64,000 bases of DNA from Cupriavidus sp. D39. GTDB lineage: Bacteria > Pseudomonadota > Gammaproteobacteria > Burkholderiales > Burkholderiaceae. Location: contig NZ_JAPNLE010000007.1 of NCBI RefSeq assembly GCF_026627925.1, positions 62,001-126,000 on the forward strand. Direction: 5' to 3'. Position 1 is the stretch's first letter; each line of letters starts with the position of its first letter. Below the pieces are notes generated by a model, which saw nothing but the letters and a program-made list of their open reading frames with translations, made no database searches and had not been told where the DNA came from. The position numbers and the translations under genes were made by a program. Of this stretch, positions 62,843 to 64,000 are shown in pieces.

Positions 62843-63300
62843 AGGGCGACCAGGTGGCAGCGCGCTCTGGCGCAAGACGCTCGAGGACCGCGCTCGCCGG
62901 CGCCACTATCCGCCGCAAGCTCTCCGCGCTGTCCAGCCTCTATGACTACCTGTGCGAGCGCCACGCGGTCGAAGGCAATCCGGTCGCAGGGACCAAGCGG
63001 CCGCGCATCGACAGCCACGAGGGCAAAACGCCGGCGCTGGGCGATGGTCAGGCGCGCACGCTGCTCGACGCGCCGGATCCCGCCACGGGCGGCAGGCCAC
63101 GCCGAACTGCCCACCGCCCCGCTCTTCCAGCCCCTGCATACCCGCGCGCGCGCCGGCGCGGCGCTCAGCCCAATGGCGTCTACCGCATCGTCGGGCAAGC
63201 CGCGGCGGCCGCCGGCGTCAACGCAGAATCGGCCTGGGCGTGCACGGGCTGCGCGCCACGTCGTCCGACTGGCGGCGCCCGTGCGGTGACCGCTGATCGC
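62843..63300 (+). pseudogene. remnant of a tyrosine recombinase
   Basis: The SAM-like N-terminal domain is recognisable (AGATIRRKLSALSSLYDYLC, then ERHAVEGNPVAGTKRPRIDS and ALGDGQARTLLDAPDP). The middle of the catalytic domain is deleted, and fragments of its end follow in other frames (LFQPLHTRARAGAALSPNGV-like sequence, then GVHGLRATS). The codon pattern is very GC-rich, unlike the flanking rep and parA genes, indicating a separate origin. Confidence 0.7.
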
Positions 63301-63357
63301 CCGGGCGCCGGGCGGTGTAGCCCGAGTCAACAAAGTGACCGTTACGAGAATGGTAGC

Positions 63358-63374
63358 TGGTAGCTATCAGATAA
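63358..63374. repeat. degenerate copy of the palindrome half
   Basis: CTGGTAGCTATCAGATA, one base different from the centre of the perfect palindrome at 62.3 kb (CTGGTAGCTACCAGATA). Located between the integrase remnant and the end of the small RHH-like gene. Confidence 0.6.
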
Positions 63375-63395
63375 CCAAGCTAGAAGACCGGTTGT

Positions 63396-63578
63396 TTAGC
63401 GCTCAGCATCCTCTAGGGCGGCGAGAGCTTTTTCCAGGAGCGCTCCGGCCGGAATACCCAACGCCTCTGCCTTGGCATTGAACCGAGCGATCGTGTCGGC
63501 GGTAGCCTTGATGTTAATTTGCTGGTTACGGCCAGTCGTATAGCGTCGGCGGCGCTTTACTGCCGGTAGTGAGTCCAT
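63396..63578 (-). CDS. small stability/partition protein, RHH-like
   Basis: A 60-residue basic protein (MDSLPAVKRRRRYTTGRNQQ, then INIKATADTIARFNAKAEAL and PAGALLEKALAALEDA). The short strand Q-Q-I-N-I-K-A followed by two helices fits a ribbon-helix-helix DNA-binding fold, as in small ParG/StbB-like proteins encoded after ParA. Its start lies within the end of the preceding small gene (overlap of about 20 bases), so the three genes ParA-small-RHH form one leftward operon. Confidence 0.7.
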   Translation of the reverse strand: MDSLPAVKRRRRYTTGRNQQINIKATADTIARFNAKAEALGIPAGALLEKALAALEDAER

Positions 63579-63730
63579 TGGCTGCGGTTCTTGCTTTTTG
63601 GATCCCGGCTAACGAAACCGTTCTCTTTAGCCATCTTCTCCACATCAGCGCGGTCGGACCGCGGCCTCTTATCTTTCGCCGGCTCCAGCTCGAAGGCGTC
63701 GAGGGCTGCCAGGGGATCTACTCGGGTCAT
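63557..63730 (-). CDS. small 57-residue protein between parA and the RHH-like gene
   Basis: Starts MTRVDPLAALDAFELEPAKD, then KRPRSDRADVEKMAKENGFV and a final SKNRSQWTHYRQ. The ATG overlaps the ParA stop (ATGA) and the end overlaps the RHH-like gene. Basic and probably unstructured at the N-terminus. Such short proteins follow ParA in several plasmids as partition or stability determinants. No further family is recognised. Confidence 0.65.
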   Translation of the reverse strand: MTRVDPLAALDAFELEPAKDKRPRSDRADVEKMAKENGFVSRDPKSKNRSQWTHYRQ

Positions 63731-64000
63731 GCTGCGCCCTCCTCCGTTGTCTGTGCGCGGGCTTTCAGCAGAAGCCCAATGAGTTCGCCCGCGAATGCCT
63801 CGGCATTCTCGATTGCTTTTTCTACATTCGATACTTCTGACCGTCCCAATTTGTCGAGTGTTTGACGATACGAGAACATTGCCTTAAAGGCCGCGCGCTC
63901 ATTCAATTCTGTGTTGAACACTGGAATTCCTGCGGCAGCGAAGCTCTTCCGAATATGCGCCGTGTCCCTGCTCTGAATTGCTACGGACGTCCTAGTGAAT
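63727..64000 (-). CDS. parA: ParA-family partition ATPase, C-terminal part (runs off the window)
   Basis: Only the last 90 codons are in the window: IHTRTSVAIQSRDTAHIRKS, then FAAAGIPVFNTELNERAAFK, AMFSYRQTLDKLG and EKAIENAEAFAGELIGLLLK. These match the end of plasmid ParA/MinD-type ATPases (the R-T, then G-I-P-V-F-x-T-x-L, N/H-E-R-x-A-F-x-A-x-F pattern). The nucleotide-binding part lies beyond 64000. This is a second partition ATPase type besides the actin-like one at 53 kb. Confidence 0.82.
   Translation of the reverse strand, partial: FTRTSVAIQSRDTAHIRKSFAAAGIPVFNTELNERAAFKAMFSYRQTLDKLGRSEVSNVEKAIENAEAFAGELIGLLLKARAQTTEEGAA

Noticed and set aside
1..64000. tRNA, rRNA and riboswitch genes
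   Set aside because: No cloverleaf, rRNA core or known riboswitch motif was seen by eye; a covariance-model scan would be needed to exclude short RNAs.

Overview
The window looks like part of a large, mosaic, low-copy plasmid (or an integrated plasmid-derived island) from a Burkholderiales-type betaproteobacterium (Cupriavidus/Ralstonia/Burkholderia/Achromobacter grade). This is inferred from the moderately high GC content, the catabolic gene families, the IS types and the PRTRC-type plasmid genes; no rRNA or tRNA gene was seen and no species marker is present.

Layout. (1) 0.3-2.5 kb: a frameshifted TetR regulator and a Sel1-like repeat protein. (2) 3.3-14.7 kb: a catabolic island made of two divergent transcription units. 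Leftward: a DUF849/BKACE C-C cleavage enzyme, alpha/beta hydrolase, cyclase-family hydrolase, MetA-type outer-membrane protein, glutathione-reductase-like flavoprotein and NADPH:FMN reductase. Rightward: an extradiol-type VOC dioxygenase, a class A FAD monooxygenase and a GST, followed by a LysR regulator. Together they suggest hydroxylation, ring cleavage and C-C hydrolysis of an aromatic compound. A 313-bp MITE-like element sits between the two units. (3) 15.2-22 kb: an IS pile-up (IS3-type with a nested IS4-type, then IS5-type and IS701-type) with an H-NS-like gene. (4) 22.3-26.5 kb: a recombinase-like protein lacking catalytic residues, an HU-like histone and a run of unrecognised plasmid genes ending at a terminator. 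(5) 26.6-36.7 kb: a leftward block of oxidoreductase and hydrolase genes mixed with gene fragments (AraC, isochorismatase, enoyl-CoA hydratase, two tautomerase pieces), an EamA transporter split by a second, inverted IS3 copy, and a divergent LysR.

(6) 36.7-49.5 kb: plasmid accessory backbone. It holds a partial PRTRC cassette (E2-like protein B, truncated; JAMM-type protein A; ThiF/E1-like protein, frameshifted; ParB, truncated), a UvrD-like helicase, a DNA methyltransferase, a PAPS-reductase-like PP-loop protein, a tandem-HTH LuxR protein and a frameshifted tyrosine recombinase with an HTH tail. (7) 49.5-58 kb: BRO-N proteins, a ParR/ParM-type partition locus with its own repeats, a HigBA toxin-antitoxin pair, and a VirB1-like transglycosylase coupled to a Cys-rich secreted protein. 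(8) 58-64 kb: a primase/Toprim remnant, a roughly 1.4-kb iteron field with a DnaA box, a Rep_3-type initiator, an integrase remnant, and the leftward end of a ParA operon.

Many genes that are otherwise well preserved are broken by single-base shifts, often at or beside short homopolymers. Part of the apparent decay may therefore be sequencing or assembly error. Separately, several genes are clearly truncated by rearrangement at IS or gene-gene junctions.
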